From NCBI RefSeq assembly GCF_033118175.1, contig NC_083701.1:71920001-71984000 (forward strand): 64,000 nt of DNA, given 5' to 3'. This DNA comes from Dama dama (taxonomy: Eukaryota > Chordata > Mammalia > Artiodactyla > Cervidae). The notes beneath the pieces were generated by a model that was not told the DNA's origin, made no database searches, and saw nothing but the letters and a program-made list of their open reading frames with translations. A program made the position numbers and the translations under genes. Below, piece after piece: positions 34,235 to 43,913 of this stretch (position 1 is the first letter of the stretch; every line of letters starts with the position of its first letter).

Positions 34235-34836
34235 TTCAGACAATACACTGAATCAGGAGAAAACATTTGCTATTGATATGACCGATAAGGCATTAATATC
34301 TAAAGTATATACACAGTCCATACAACTAAAAAAATAAATAAATAAACAACCCTACTAAAAATGGGCAAAAGACCTGAATAGACATTTTTCCAAAATGGAA
34401 TGTAGGTGGCCAACAGACACTTGGAAATATGCTCAATGTCACTAATCATCAGGGAAATGCAAATCAAAATCACAATGAAATATTACCTTATATCTGAATA
34501 TCATCAAAAGGACACAGATAACAAATGTTGGCAGAAATGTGGAGAAAGAGAACCCTGGTACATTCTTGGTGGGAATGTAAATTGATGCAACCACTGCATA
34601 AAACAGTATGGAAGTTCCTCAGAAAACTAAAAGTACAACTACCCAGCAGTTACACTCCTGAGTATATATCTGAAAAAGACAAAAACACTAATTTGAGAAG
34701 ATGCATTATTTGCAACTTCAAAGATATGAAAGCAAACTTAGTGTCCATCAACAGGCAAAAATCCATATATATATATATGGATAAACATGAATGGATGAAT
34801 GAATAAAAATATCAAACTGATGAATGGATAAAGATA

Positions 34837-34859
34837 TGTGTGTGTGTGTGTGTGTGTGT
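34837..34859. repeat. (TG)n microsatellite beside a SINE
   Basis: A short TG run next to the SINE at 34862, with a (TA)-rich palindromic stretch CCATATATATATATATGG at 34763-34780 nearby. Confidence 0.9.
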
Positions 34860-34861
34860 AG

Positions 34862-35078
34862 ATATAGTTTAGTTGCTAAGTCATGTTCAACTCTTTTTAT
34901 GACCCCCCATGAACTGTAGCCTGCCAGCCTCCTCTGTTCATGGAATTTCCCAGGCAAGAGTACTGGAGTGGTTGCCATTTGCTTCTTCAGGGGTTCTTCC
35001 CAATCCAGGGATAGAACGTGCATCTCCTGCATTGGAAGGCAGATTCTTTACCACTGAGCCACCAGAGAAGTACTGAGT
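34862..35078 (-). repeat. Bov-tA SINE inside L1
   Basis: Minus-strand Bov-tA from TATAGTTTAGTTGCTAAGTCATG to GATTCTTTACCACTGAGCCACCAG. Inserted in the L1 3' UTR at a TA/TG-rich site. Diverged from neighbouring SINEs by scattered substitutions. Confidence 0.93.
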
Positions 35079-35472
35079 AGTAAGTACTCCATATATACAC
35101 ACATATATACAGTGAGGTACTATTCAGTCATAAAAAAGACTAAAATGGGAATTTTGCCATTTCCAGCAACATGAATAGACTTGGAAGGCATTATGCTAAG
35201 TGAATGTCAGATAAAGAAAGAGAAATGTAATATGATACCATTTATATGTGGAATCTAAAAAGGCCACAAACTAGTGAATCTAAAAAAAATAAGAAACTAG
35301 TGAAAACAGAAACAGCTTCACAGTTATAGAGAACAGAGTATTGGAGAGGGAAGAAGGGATGGGACAATGTAGAGTCAGCGGATTAAGGGGTACAAGCTAC
35401 TGTGTATAAAATAAGTTACAGTTATGTATTGTGCAATAGGTAATATGATTAATATTTTATAAAAACTACCAA

Positions 35473-35712
35473 CGGGATTTCAAAAAGCGTAGAGCTTAGG
35501 CTCTTAAGGGTATAGCAGTGATAAAAGCTTTCATAGTCATTTCTAAAAAGCAACACTTCATAGTTTTCTCTCTCCAATGGTTCTCTAATATACTTGTAGT
35601 AGAAAGGCAAGAGAAAACCAAGAATATAAATAGCTGAGCTCTCCACAATGGGGCTTCCTGTCTACTTTCCCTGTTCAAAGAAATGAGGAGACACCATCTT
35701 GCAATAGAGGCT
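35473..35712 (-). other. Possible 3' UTR of the SKP2-like segment
   Basis: On the minus strand this stretch follows directly after the SKP2-like stop codon and reaches the end of an L1 relic. It has no AATAAA signal and no poly-A, and I recognise no repeat. If the SKP2-like segment derives from an mRNA or exon, this should match SKP2 3' UTR. I could not confirm that. Confidence 0.35.
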
Positions 35713-35952
35713 TCATAGACAACTGGGCTTTTCTAGTGACAGTTGGCATTTGATGGCCCATATCTCTTGGTTCTTCTTGTTGCCAATGATCGGTCTGGCG
35801 ATGATGGTGAAATGGGAGCAATTAACTAGATGCGGGAGGGCTTCCTTTAACAGTTGACGAGTACCATCTGGCACGATTCCAAAGACTTGTAGTGTTTTTA
35901 GTGTGGGAGTTTCTCCAAGTTCAAGTAAAGTTTCAGGTATTATGTCATAGCA
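35713..35952 (-). pseudogene. SKP2: SKP2 C-terminal segment (decayed copy or terminal exon)
   Basis: SKP2 is the F-box, leucine-rich-repeat substrate receptor of the SCF ubiquitin ligase. It targets p27 and other cell-cycle inhibitors. Here 79 codons plus stop read CYDIIPETLLELG, TPTLKTLQVFGIVPDG, NCSHFTIIARPIIGNKKNQE and WAIKCQLSLEKPSCL: the last LRRs and C-terminal tail, ending at the natural stop. Compared with the human tail I recall, there are about nine changes in 80 residues, including Leu-to-Arg in DGT(L/R)Q and a one-codon loss (LQIN to LVN). There is no frameshift. Homology starts exactly after an AG, as at a splice acceptor, and no poly-A follows, which favours an exon. The radical changes favour a relic. 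No other SKP2 exon was found. Confidence 0.72.
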
Positions 35953-36040
35953 CTTAACAAATTTCATTATACTTATTTTAGTCCTTTTGTCTTTTGATCT
36001 TCATACTAGTATTATAAGTTATTTACCCACCACCATTATA

Positions 36041-36273
36041 ATATTTCCTCCCGCATGGCTCAGATGGTATAGAATCCATCTGCGATTTGACCCCTAGGTT
36101 GGGAGAGTGGATTTGATCCCTGCGTAGGGGAGATCCCCTGGAGAAGGGAATGGCAACTGACTCTAGTATTCTTGCCTGGAAAATCCTATGGACAGAGGAG
36201 CCTGGCAGGCTACAGTCCATGGGGTCAAAAGAGTTGGACACGTCTGAGTGACTAACGCTTTCGCTTTCACTCT
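36041..36273 (+). repeat. Bov-tA SINE
   Basis: Full-length plus-strand copy: tRNA-like head ATGGCTCAGATGGTATAGAATCC, middle GATCCCCTGGAGAAGGG, tail GGACACGTCTGAGTGACTAACG with a CTTTCGCTTTCACT end. CATTATA occurs at 36034-36040 and 36274-36280 as a probable 7-bp target-site duplication. Confidence 0.95.
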
Positions 36274-36384
36274 CATTATATTATTACAGTATTCTCAGGT
36301 AACTTGCATACTTACCAGCATACTTGCATACTTACTTTACCAGCAAGTTTTATGCTTCCATATGTTTTTATATTACTGATTAGT

Positions 36385-37157
36385 ATTCTTTTATTTCAGC
36401 TTGAAAAACTCTCTTTAATGTTTCTTGTAAGGTCAGTTCAGTGATGTTCAGCTTTTGTGTTTTCTTTTTTTTTTGAAAATTCTTTCTCTCTCTTTCTGAA
36501 TGGCAGCTTTCATGGGTGGAGAATTCCTGGTTGAGTCTTTGTTTTTCTCCCAGCACTATTAACATATCCATTGCCTTTGAGCCTCCAAGGTTTCTGCTGA
36601 GAAATCTGCTCACAGTCTTAAAGGTTTTATTTTCTATATAGCAAGTTTTGTTGTTGTTGTTGCTTTTAAGATTCTCTCTTTAACTTTTGACAAATTAATT
36701 ATAATGTAATTAGTTATAATGTATATCTTGTTGTGGGTCTCTTTAGTTTTATCTTGATGTTACTTACGCTTCCTGGACTTGGATGTCTTGTTTCTTTTCC
36801 CAGGTTAGGTATTTTTCAGCCATTGTTTCTTTGTGTTAGCTTTCCGACATAAGTGTGTGTGTGTGTGTATTCACACATATAAATATGTTCTGCTTGATGG
36901 TGTCCCATATACCACTTAAGGTATCTTTATTCTTTCTCATTCATTTTTCTTTTCCCCCTTTAATTGAATGAATTCCATAGTACAGTTTTGAATTTTCTGT
37001 TCTTTTCCTCTGCTTGTTCTAGCTGTGCCTTTATTGAATTTTTCAGTTCAGTTACTGTATCTTCAGCACTATGATTTCTGTTTATACTTTTCTTTCTAGC
37101 GAAATTCTCATATTCAGTATTTGAACTCCTTACTTTGTTGAGCATATTTATGACTGT
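36385..37157 (-). mobile_element. Ancient L1 5' region (ORF1 zone)
   Basis: Minus-strand relic of an old mammalian L1. AATGTTTCTTGTAAGG, AAGGTTTCTGCTGAGAAATC, TGCTTGATGGTGTCCCATA and TTGAATTTTTCAGTTCAGTTACTG are familiar landmarks. The minus frame 37145-36960 (RSSNTEYENFARKKSINRNH, TVTELKNSIKAQLEQAEEKNRK) looks like a short coiled-coil remnant of ORF1. A BovB splits the element, which resumes at 37727. Confidence 0.75.
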
Positions 37158-37161
37158 TAAA

Positions 37162-37724
37162 TTAAAAGACTCTTACTCCTTGGAAGGAATGTTATAACCA
37201 ACTTAGACAGCATATTAAAAAGCAGAGACATTACTTTGTCAACAAAGGTCCATCTCGTCAAGCTTATGGTTTTTCCAGTTGTCATGTATGGATGTGAGAG
37301 TTGGACTATCAAGAAAGCTGACCGCCAAAGAATTGATGTTTTGAACTGTGGTGTTGGAGAAGACTCTGGAGAGTCCCTTGGACTACAAGGAGATCCAACC
37401 AATCCATCATAAAGGAAATCAGTTCTGGGTGTTCATTGGAAGGACTGATGTTGAAGCTGAAACTCCCAATATTTTGGCCACTTGATGCGAAGAGCTGACT
37501 CATTTGAAAAGACCCTGATAGACCCTGATGTTGGGTAGGATTGAAAGCAGGAGGAGAAGGGAACGACAAAGGATGAAATGGTTGGACGGCATCGTTGACT
37601 CAATGGACATGGGTTTGGGTGGACTCTGGGAGTTGGTGATGGACAGGGAGGCCTGATGTGCTGTGGTTCATGGGGTCACAAAGAGTCCGACATGACTGAG
37701 CGAGTGAACTGATACTGATGCTGA
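37162..37724 (+). mobile_element. BovB inserted in ancient L1
   Basis: Plus-strand BovB 3' ~560 bp from AAAAGACTCTTACTCCTTGG to GACATGACTGAGCGAGTGAACTG. It carries a local 10-bp tandem repeat (GACCCTGATA/GACCCTGATG near 37512-37531) not seen in other copies here. The L1 sequence resumes on the far side at 37727. Confidence 0.95.
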
Positions 37725-37726
37725 TT

Positions 37727-37845
37727 TGGTAAATTGTTTATCTCTATTTTATTAATATTGGTCTCTGAAGATTTTTCTTGTTCGTTTGTTTGAAGTATAT
37801 TCCTTTGTTTCTTGATTTTCCTTGAATTTCTGTTAGTACTTTTTA
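37727..37845 (-). mobile_element. Ancient L1, continuation
   Basis: The continuation of the L1 interrupted by the BovB at 37162-37724 (ATTGGTCTCTGAAGATTTTTC, TTTGTTTCTTGATTTTCC). It ends at a CHR SINE. Confidence 0.55.
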
Positions 37846-38167
37846 AAAGTATTTATTTATTTATTTTTGGCTGCACTGGATTTTCACTGCTGCACGTGGA
37901 CTTTCTCCGGTTGTGGCAAGCAGAGGCCACTTTTCATTGCAGTCTGTGGACTTCTCATTGAGGTGGCTTCTCCTGTTGTGGGGCTCAGGCTCAAGGTGCA
38001 CGACTTTGCAGCGGTTGCGTCCTGTGGGCCCTGGAGTACTGGCTCAGTGGTTGTGGCTCGTAGGCTTAGTTTTCCGTGGCATGTGGAATCTTCCTGGAAC
38101 AGGGATTGAGCCCATGTCTCCTACATCGGCAGGCGGTTCCTTACTCATTAGACCACCAAGGAAGTCC
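37846..38167 (-). repeat. CHR-type cetartiodactyl SINE
   Basis: Begins with an (ATTT)n tail and TTTTTGGCTGCACTGGATT, continues with GTGGCTTCTCCTGTTGTGGGG and GTTGTGGCTCGTAGGCTTAG, and ends with the reversed tRNA-Glu head CAGGCGGTTCC...AGACCACCAAGGAAGTCC. This is the tRNA-Glu-derived CHR family shared by whales, hippos and ruminants, older than Bov-tA. TGTTAGT at 37831-37837 and 38172-38178 may be the target-site duplication. Confidence 0.88.
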
Positions 38168-38329
38168 TTTGTGTTAGTTTCTGCCCAACAGCAAAAACAA
38201 TCATTTATTCCAATCCTTAGAGACTGGTCTTATGTAGGAGATGAACCTTGTCAATAAACCTAGCTCCTAGTTACTGCTCAAACCTTTCTAATTGTCCAGA
38301 CCACTGTCTTTGTTCTTCGTGGCTGCAAG

Positions 38330-38950
38330 TACTTGAGGGTGTCCCAAGAGCCTCAAGACCTTTCCGTATCCTGAACAGGAGGATTGCAAGCAGCACCTAG
38401 ATGCAGGCTGATTAGAAGCCAGATCCTCAGGCAGCAGCCAGGCACATAGGCAGTCAAGCACACAGCCCTTCCAGGCAGAAACTGGGAGGTGAGTGTTACT
38501 GCCTGCTCCTCTGATGGGATCTTTGTGGTATCGCTGTGACACGTGCTCACAAACCCGGTACCTACTTCTTTGACTTAGTTCTCTGAGTCCCACTGGTTTT
38601 CAGAAATAAATGATGTAGGGATCTATTCCTTGAATGGCAGCTATAAACGTTGGACCCTGGATGTATACAGTTTTTATCCGATACTCTGAGGTATTTTCCT
38701 AACATACTGGCAACTTTGCTTCATTGTTGGAAGGAGCTTTAGGGAGAAGACAGGAAAGTGCCCGCTCACTGCCCTGGTCTCTGAGGACGCTCACACGCAG
38801 TACAGTGTGAAGACGCATGCTCATTAAAAGCTGAACCCTCAGGCAGCAGCTTGTAAAGCTGCAGTCACATCCTTTCCAGGGAAGGCCTGGGAGATGGTAG
38901 TGCTTGCCAGCTCTCTCTGGGCCAAGCCTTGTGACAATAAATGTTGCAAG
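38330..38950. repeat. Degenerate internal duplication, possibly ERV-derived
   Basis: Two related segments, near 38395-38500 and 38825-38925, share GC(A/T)(G/C)GCT...ATTA(G/A)AAGC..GA.CCTCAGGCAGCAGC followed by ...CCAGG...CTGGGAG. The block is GC-richer than average and contains AATAAATG twice (about 38607 and 38937). It looks like part of an old LTR element, but I cannot name it. The minus-strand frame 38288-38593 is not recognised. Confidence 0.35.
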
Positions 38951-39011
38951 TGCTCGTGTTCCTTTTAAGAACCACTTCTTTGCAAAAATAGCATGAGACT
39001 CCTGAATGCAG

Positions 39012-39240
39012 GAGTTGGGGCTCCCCAGTGGCGCAGTGGTAAAGAATCGGCCTGCCAGTGCAGGAGACTCAAGAACAGGAATTCAATTCCTGGGTCTCTG
39101 GAAGATCCCCTGGAGTAGGAAATGGCAACTTGTTACAATGTTCTTTCTTGGAAAACTCTGTGGATAGAGGAGCCTGGTGGGCTACAGCCCATGATGCTGC
39201 AAAGAGTTGGACACAGCTGAGTGACGGAGCACACATCTGG
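39012..39240 (+). repeat. Bov-tA SINE
   Basis: Plus-strand copy with tRNA-like head TTGGGGCTCCCCAGTGGCGCAGTGGTAAAG, middle GATCCCCTGGAGTAGG and BovB-like tail AGTTGGACACAGCTGAGTGACGG. The 5' head is the 'ggcgcagtggtaaag' variant. The flanking 39245-39945 has no recognised gene or repeat. Confidence 0.92.
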
Positions 39241-39949
39241 ATGCACGCCTTGGTGACTTTCGAGCTAGGTGTTTGGGAGGCCATCACTCAGGTGGGCTGT
39301 AAAAGTAGGAACACCCGATGTGTGTTCCGAATCCTTCACTCCCAGAGAGAGGCTGGGAGTTGAGGCTTGCCTCCAGGTTGTATGGCCCCGTGCTGGTGTG
39401 GGGTTATGTCCGAGTGTGTCTCAGCTTTCCCTATGGGTTTTGGTGTGTGATTTTCTTATTAACCCCATGTGAAGAAGTCAGTCAGCTGGTTTCAGGATTT
39501 CTCTCAGTGAATTGCTCCAGGTACATTCAGTGTACATTCAGCGCATATATAAGAGGAAGGAAATAGGTACCTATTTACTGTTTTGGCCCAGTCCCTTAAA
39601 ACCTCATTTAAACTGAAGAGTATATGTATTTCAGTTGTTCAAGTAATATTTAAATTGATCTTTAAGTTCTTATGCTTTGCTATGGCAAAAACATGTATTC
39701 TAAAGTATCATCATTAAGATACTTGCCTATAATTTTAAAATCGTATAATCCTTAGTATCTTTGGATTTTTTTTTATTTGTTTTTTTGTTCCAGTTTTCTT
39801 CACTGAATTACCCTTTGTTATCTTTGCTTATTTTTATATTTTATTTATTTTTATTTAGAAGATAAATATGTAACCCAGAAAGGTTAATTTTGGATTATGT
39901 TGCATTTGCTTCTGTGACTTTAATCCTTTTCTTGCTGCTTCTGTTATTA

Positions 39950-40247
39950 AAGGCGTAGGTAAAGGCCTGCCTCAGGGAGATAACCTGACCCTGCCCACCC
40001 TTGAAGGATGGTGACATTCTTGAGTTCTTTGTGTGGCAGATGGCATGGAGTTCCTCCTCAGTTGCTTCCTAGCATGGTCTAGAAATTCACATTTGGGGAG
40101 GCCACAACCACAGAGAGATGTGACATCTTGTTTGTTGATATGACAGGAGATACTCCATTTCACACTACCCATGAAATGACTGTAAGGAAGTGAAACTAAC
40201 ATCCCCTTACCCACAGCTTGCTATTCTAGGAGACAGTTGCAGGAATT
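39950..40247 (+). repeat. ERV LTR, left piece
   Basis: AGAAATTCACATTTGG and GTGACATCTTGTTTGTTGATATGACAGG resemble the end of the LTR at 43914-44510. The sequence is cut at 40247 by a BovB and resumes at 41564 (AAATGGTCTTTTGTTTTG). The exact 5' edge is not visible. Confidence 0.55.
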
Positions 40248-40536
40248 GTTGCTCAATCTCTTAGTCCTCTCCAAATCTTAGCCACCCCATGGACTGCAGC
40301 ATGCCAGGCTTCTCTGTCATTCACCATCTGCAGAGTATGCTCAAACTCATGTCCACTGAGTCAGTAAAACCAACCAACCACCCCATCCTCTGTTGTCTGC
40401 TTCACCTCTTGCCCTCAATCTTTCCCAGCTTCAGGGTCTTTTCCAACTAGTTGGTTACTTGCATCAGGTGGCCAAAGCATTGGAACTTCAGTGTCAGGAT
40501 CAGTCCTTCCAATGAATACTCAGGGTTGATTTCCAG
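40248..40536 (-). mobile_element. BovB (outer), 3' part
   Basis: The minus-strand BovB 3' end. Together with 41204-41552 it forms one outer BovB flanked by an 11-bp target-site duplication, TTGCAGGAATT, at 40237-40247 and 41553-41563. A plus-strand BovB interrupts it. About 260 bp of outer sequence between the two parts is missing. Confidence 0.9.
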
Positions 40537-41203
40537 AATATCATGGCATTCGGTCCCATCACTTCATGGCAAATAGATGGGGAAACAATGGGAACGGTGA
40601 CAGGTTTTATTTTCTTGGGCTCCAAAATCACTGCAGATGGTGACTGCAGCCATGAAATTAAAAGAGGCTTGCTCCTTGGAAGAAAAGCTATGAGAAACCT
40701 AGATAGCATATTAAAAAGCAGAGACATTACTTTGCTGACTAAGGTCCATATAGTCAAAACTATGGTTTTTCCAGGAGTTGTGTATGGATGTGAGAGTTGG
40801 ACCGTAAAGAAGACTGAGCGCTGAAGAATTGATGCTTTTGAACCGTGGTGTTAGAAAAGACTGTTGAGAGTCCCTTGGACTGCAAGGAGATCCAGCCAGT
40901 CCATCCTAAAGGAAATCAATCCTGAATATTCATTAGAAAGACTGATGCTGAAGCTGAAACTCTCTAATACTTTGGCCACCTGATGTGAAGAGCTGACTCA
41001 TTTGAAAAGACCCTGATGCTGGGAAAGATTGAGGGCAGGAGAAGGGGACGACAGAGGATGAGATGGTTGGATAGCATCACTGACTCAAAGGACATGAGTT
41101 TGAGCAAGCTCCAGGAGCTGGTGAAGGACAGGGAAGCCTGGCGTGCTATAGTCCATGGGGCTGCAGAGTCGGACACGATCAAGTGACTGAACTACAACAA
41201 GGT
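40537..41203 (+). mobile_element. BovB (inner), opposite strand
   Basis: Plus-strand BovB from ATCATGGCATTCGGTCCC to its own 3' end ATCAAGTGACTGAACTACAACAA. Since it has a complete 3' terminus, it is best read as a separate later insertion into the outer BovB. The frame 40543-40824 encodes GPITSWQIDGETMGTVTGFIF onward to YGCESWTVKKTER. Confidence 0.93.
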
Positions 41204-41552
41204 TTGTCATAGCTTTTCTTTCAAGGAGCAAGTATCTTTTAACTTTGTGACTGCAGTCACTGTCTGCAGTGGTTTTGTAACCGAAGAAGGTAAAATCTGT
41301 CACTGTTTCCATTTTCTCCCCATCTATTTGCCATAAAATGATGGGACTGGCTCCCATGATCTTAATTTATTGAGTTTTAAGCCAGCTTTTTCACTCTCCT
41401 CTTTCACCTTCATCAAGAGACTCTTTGGTTCCCCTTCACTTTCTGCCATTAAGGTGGTATCATCTATATATCTGGGGTTGTTGATATTTCTCCCGGCAAT
41501 CTTGATTCCAGCTTGTGTTTCATCCCGCCCAGCATTTCGCATGATGCATTAT
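41204..41552 (-). mobile_element. BovB (outer), RT part with YIDD box
   Basis: Minus-strand RT core of the outer BovB. The frame 41542-41324 includes AGRNINNPRYIDDTTLMAES. The catalytic YIDD box lies at 41470-41459 and keeps both aspartates. 5' truncated just upstream, at the target-site duplication. Confidence 0.92.
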
Positions 41553-41563
41553 TTGCAGGAATT

Positions 41564-41666
41564 AAATGGTCTTTTGTTTTGTTTCCTCACCTCCCCATCT
41601 CTGATCCATAAAAGAACCTGGCGTTCAGACCCTGACAAGATGGTTTTTGAAGCACTAGCCTGCCAT
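41564..41666 (+). repeat. ERV LTR, middle piece
   Basis: Continuation of the LTR from 40247: CATCTCTGATCCATAAAAGAACC, CGTTCAGACCCTGACAAGATGG, AGCACTAGCCTGCCAT, a U3/R-like stretch with a TATA-type element (ATAAAAG). Cut by a SINE at 41667. Confidence 0.65.
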
Positions 41667-41885
41667 TTGAGAGCTTTCTTGGCTCAGGTGATAAAGAACC
41701 TGCCTGCAGTTGGGAAACCTGGCTTTTGATCTCCGTTTCAGGAACATCCCCTGGAGGGGGGCCTGGCAACCCACTCCAGTACTCTTGCCTGGAGAATCCC
41801 ATGGACAGAGGAGCCTGATGGGCTACAGTCCATAGGCTTGCAAGTAGTCGGACAGAACTGGGTGACTTAACCCTTTCACTTTTGA
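41667..41885 (+). repeat. Bov-tA SINE inside the LTR
   Basis: Plus-strand SINE from TTGAGAGCTTTCTTGGCTCAGG to GGTGACTTAACCCTTTCACTTTTGA. An 8-bp direct repeat CCTGCCAT at 41659-41666 and 41886-41893 marks the target-site duplication, and LTR sequence resumes directly after it. Confidence 0.93.
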
Positions 41886-41978
41886 CCTGCCATCGCTTGG
41901 TCAGCCCACTCCCAAATAAAATTCTTCCCTTGTCTCACCACCTCGTCTTGGATTTATTGGCCTGTCATGTGGTGAGCA
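41886..41978 (+). repeat. ERV LTR, 3' end (R-U5)
   Basis: The final LTR piece: AATAAAATTCTTCCC is the polyadenylation signal, followed by TTGGATTTATTGGCCTGTC and a terminal GGTGAGCA ending in the canonical CA. The layout resembles gammaretrovirus-type ruminant LTRs. No internal retroviral genes follow, so it is a solo LTR. Confidence 0.7.
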
Positions 41979-41984
41979 TAGCAA

Positions 41985-42360
41985 TCTTAGATTCTGTAAC
42001 AAATGCTTTACAATATGGTGTTTTTTGCCATACAATAACACAAATCAGCCATAAGTCTACATATATTCCCATCTTGAGCCTCCCTCTTACACCCACCCCC
42101 ATCCCACCTCTCTGGGTCCTCACAGACCACCTGGCTGAGCTCCTTGTTTTATGTAGCAAACTTCCTACTGCCTATCTGTTTTACACATGGTGATGGATGT
42201 GTTTCAATACTACTCTATCAATTTGTCCCACCCTCTCCTTCTCCCACTGTGTTCACAAGTTCATTCTCTACATCTGCATTTCTGTTCTTGCCCTGTAAAT
42301 AGGTTCATCAGCATCATTTTCCTAGATTCCATATATATGCATTAATATACAATATTTTTG
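41985..42360 (-). mobile_element. L1 3' UTR stub
   Basis: Reverse complement of the bovine L1 3' end: AACACAAATCAGCCATAAG, TCTGCATTTCTGTTCTTGCC, CAGCATCATTTTCCTAGATTCC. It abuts the solo LTR on its left. Confidence 0.82.
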
Positions 42361-42364
42361 CATG

Positions 42365-42879
42365 TTCATTTTAGCTAAAAAGATCCTTAGTAACAGTGTT
42401 TTTTCCTTACATTTAAAATCATCTCCTTCAGTCACAATATAAAGTAAAATTAAGGACAAGCATGTCTGTTGTTAATTTTTGGTAGACATTTTTTTCTTAA
42501 AATTAATTGATTATTTTATCTGTGGGGTGATATTATTCAACCACAGTTTGCTCACCGTTTATAATTTTTCTTGCATTTTATGTGTATGAAATACAAAGTA
42601 CTTTTCCAAAGGTTTATTGTTAGTATGGTGATGTTTTGAAGGAGGTATCTGGTGCTTTGCAATGCCCCTGAAGAGATGTGGCCTTCATACCAAATGGAAA
42701 TCTTACCATCGTTGGCCATAAGCTTGGCAGAGAGTCCTATAGTTCACTAGACTTTAATTGGTGGCCTTTGATTACATTTCTGTTTTGTTTTGTTTTTGAA
42801 GGGTAATATAATTTTAATGCATTTCATTAAAATCAGTTCTTTTAATAATAATAATAATAAAAAATTACTGTTAGTGAAC
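42365..42879. other. Unannotated sequence
   Basis: No recognisable gene. A short (AAT)n run lies at about 42845-42860. Confidence 0.45.
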
Positions 42880-43265
42880 CAAACTTGGGTGTGTTGGCCT
42901 GCGTGTGGTGAAGTCAGTCTACTGACGCTAGGTTGTGGTGAAGGGAATGCAGGATTTATTGGAGGACACCCAAGAAAGAGGCCAGAGCTCCTGGAAGGAT
43001 TTCATGAAAGCGTTTTTAAAGTTCAAGTGGGGGGTGCAGTGGTCACGGGTATGTAACCAATTCATGCGCAGTTCTCTGACTGGTTGACGGTGAGGTAACA
43101 GGGAAGTGTCATAGAGGTTAACATTATTGACTCTTAGGCTGCAGTAGGCCTAGAGGCTATGTGCACATGGCCATCAAATAGTTAATATTTTCCATTTCCT
43201 GGGGGCTTTAGCATGTGTAATGTGACTTTTAAAATGTATATCAGATACCATTATTTATGTACTTC
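42880..43265 (-). repeat. ERV LTR, reverse orientation
   Basis: On the minus strand there is an AATAAATCCTGCATTCCC polyadenylation zone followed by TTCACCACAACCTAGCGTC. Plus-strand blocks such as AGTGAACCAAACTTGGGTGTG, AAGAGGCCAGAGCTCC and AACCAATTCATGCGCAG have LTR character. No internal genes beside it. Family not named. Confidence 0.55.
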
Positions 43266-43324
43266 AGAGATGAGCTAAAGAAGAGAATATTGGGGGAGAG
43301 TCTGTCCTGGAAAGGGCCTTTGTT

Positions 43325-43576
43325 GTTGTTATTGTTCCATCGCTCATTCATGTCCAACTCTTTGTGACCCCGAGGACTGTAGCACACCAGGCTTCAGCGT
43401 CCTTCACGGTCTCCCAGAGTTTGCTCAGATTCATGTCTACTGAGTCAGTGATGCTATCTCACCATCTCATCCTTTGCTGCCCTCTTCTTGTGCCTTCAAT
43501 CTTTCCTAGCATTAGAGTCTTTTCCAATGAGTTGTCTCTTCACACCAGGTGGCCAAAGTATTGGAGCTTCAGCTGT
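43325..43576 (-). mobile_element. BovB 3'-end fragment
   Basis: Plus strand starts with a GTTGTTATTGTTCCATCGCTC tail and runs to TTGGAGCTTCAGCTGTCC, the reverse complement of the BovB terminus. Short and diverged. 43577-43913 has no recognised feature. Confidence 0.9.
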
Positions 43577-43913
43577 CCTGCCCTGCTCACTTACATCACC
43601 TGGTTGGGAATTGGGAAGCAGAACTACTTCTCATAGGTTGTTTCATGAGCACAGAAATGTTGTAAAATGGTGGCTTTTCCTTAGACATATTTCTTCTAGG
43701 TTAAAATGGCTCCTGGTGAAATACTTCTCAGCGTTGTTCAGTACTCTTGTCTAATGATGAGATCATGTACCCACAATCTTACATCTTCTCCCCAGTGACT
43801 GTTGTTCAGACACAGGAACGGTTTCCTTGTTGGGAAAATCCTTATGCTCATAAATATTTGCTTCAGATTTGTTAATATACAGTAATGAATTTAACTTCTG
43901 TTGACTTAAGAAA

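Larger units (their letters stand above)
34235..35472 (+). mobile_element. Ancient L1 ORF2 C-terminus and 3' UTR
   Basis: Plus-strand L1 remnant: GATATGACCGATAAGGCATT, AATGGGCAAAAGACCTGAATAG, GGAAATGCAAATCAAAATCAC, TTGGTGGGAATGTAAATTGATG (the Cys-rich C-terminal region, SWWECKL with the Cys replaced by Ser), and the 3' UTR near 35390-35470. A Bov-tA SINE and a (TG)n run interrupt it. It converges with the L1 at 33355-34040. Confidence 0.88.

Noticed and set aside
34748..35032. 94-codon minus-strand frame with a His/Thr run
   Set aside because: Composed of Bov-tA SINE, (TG)n and L1 sequence.
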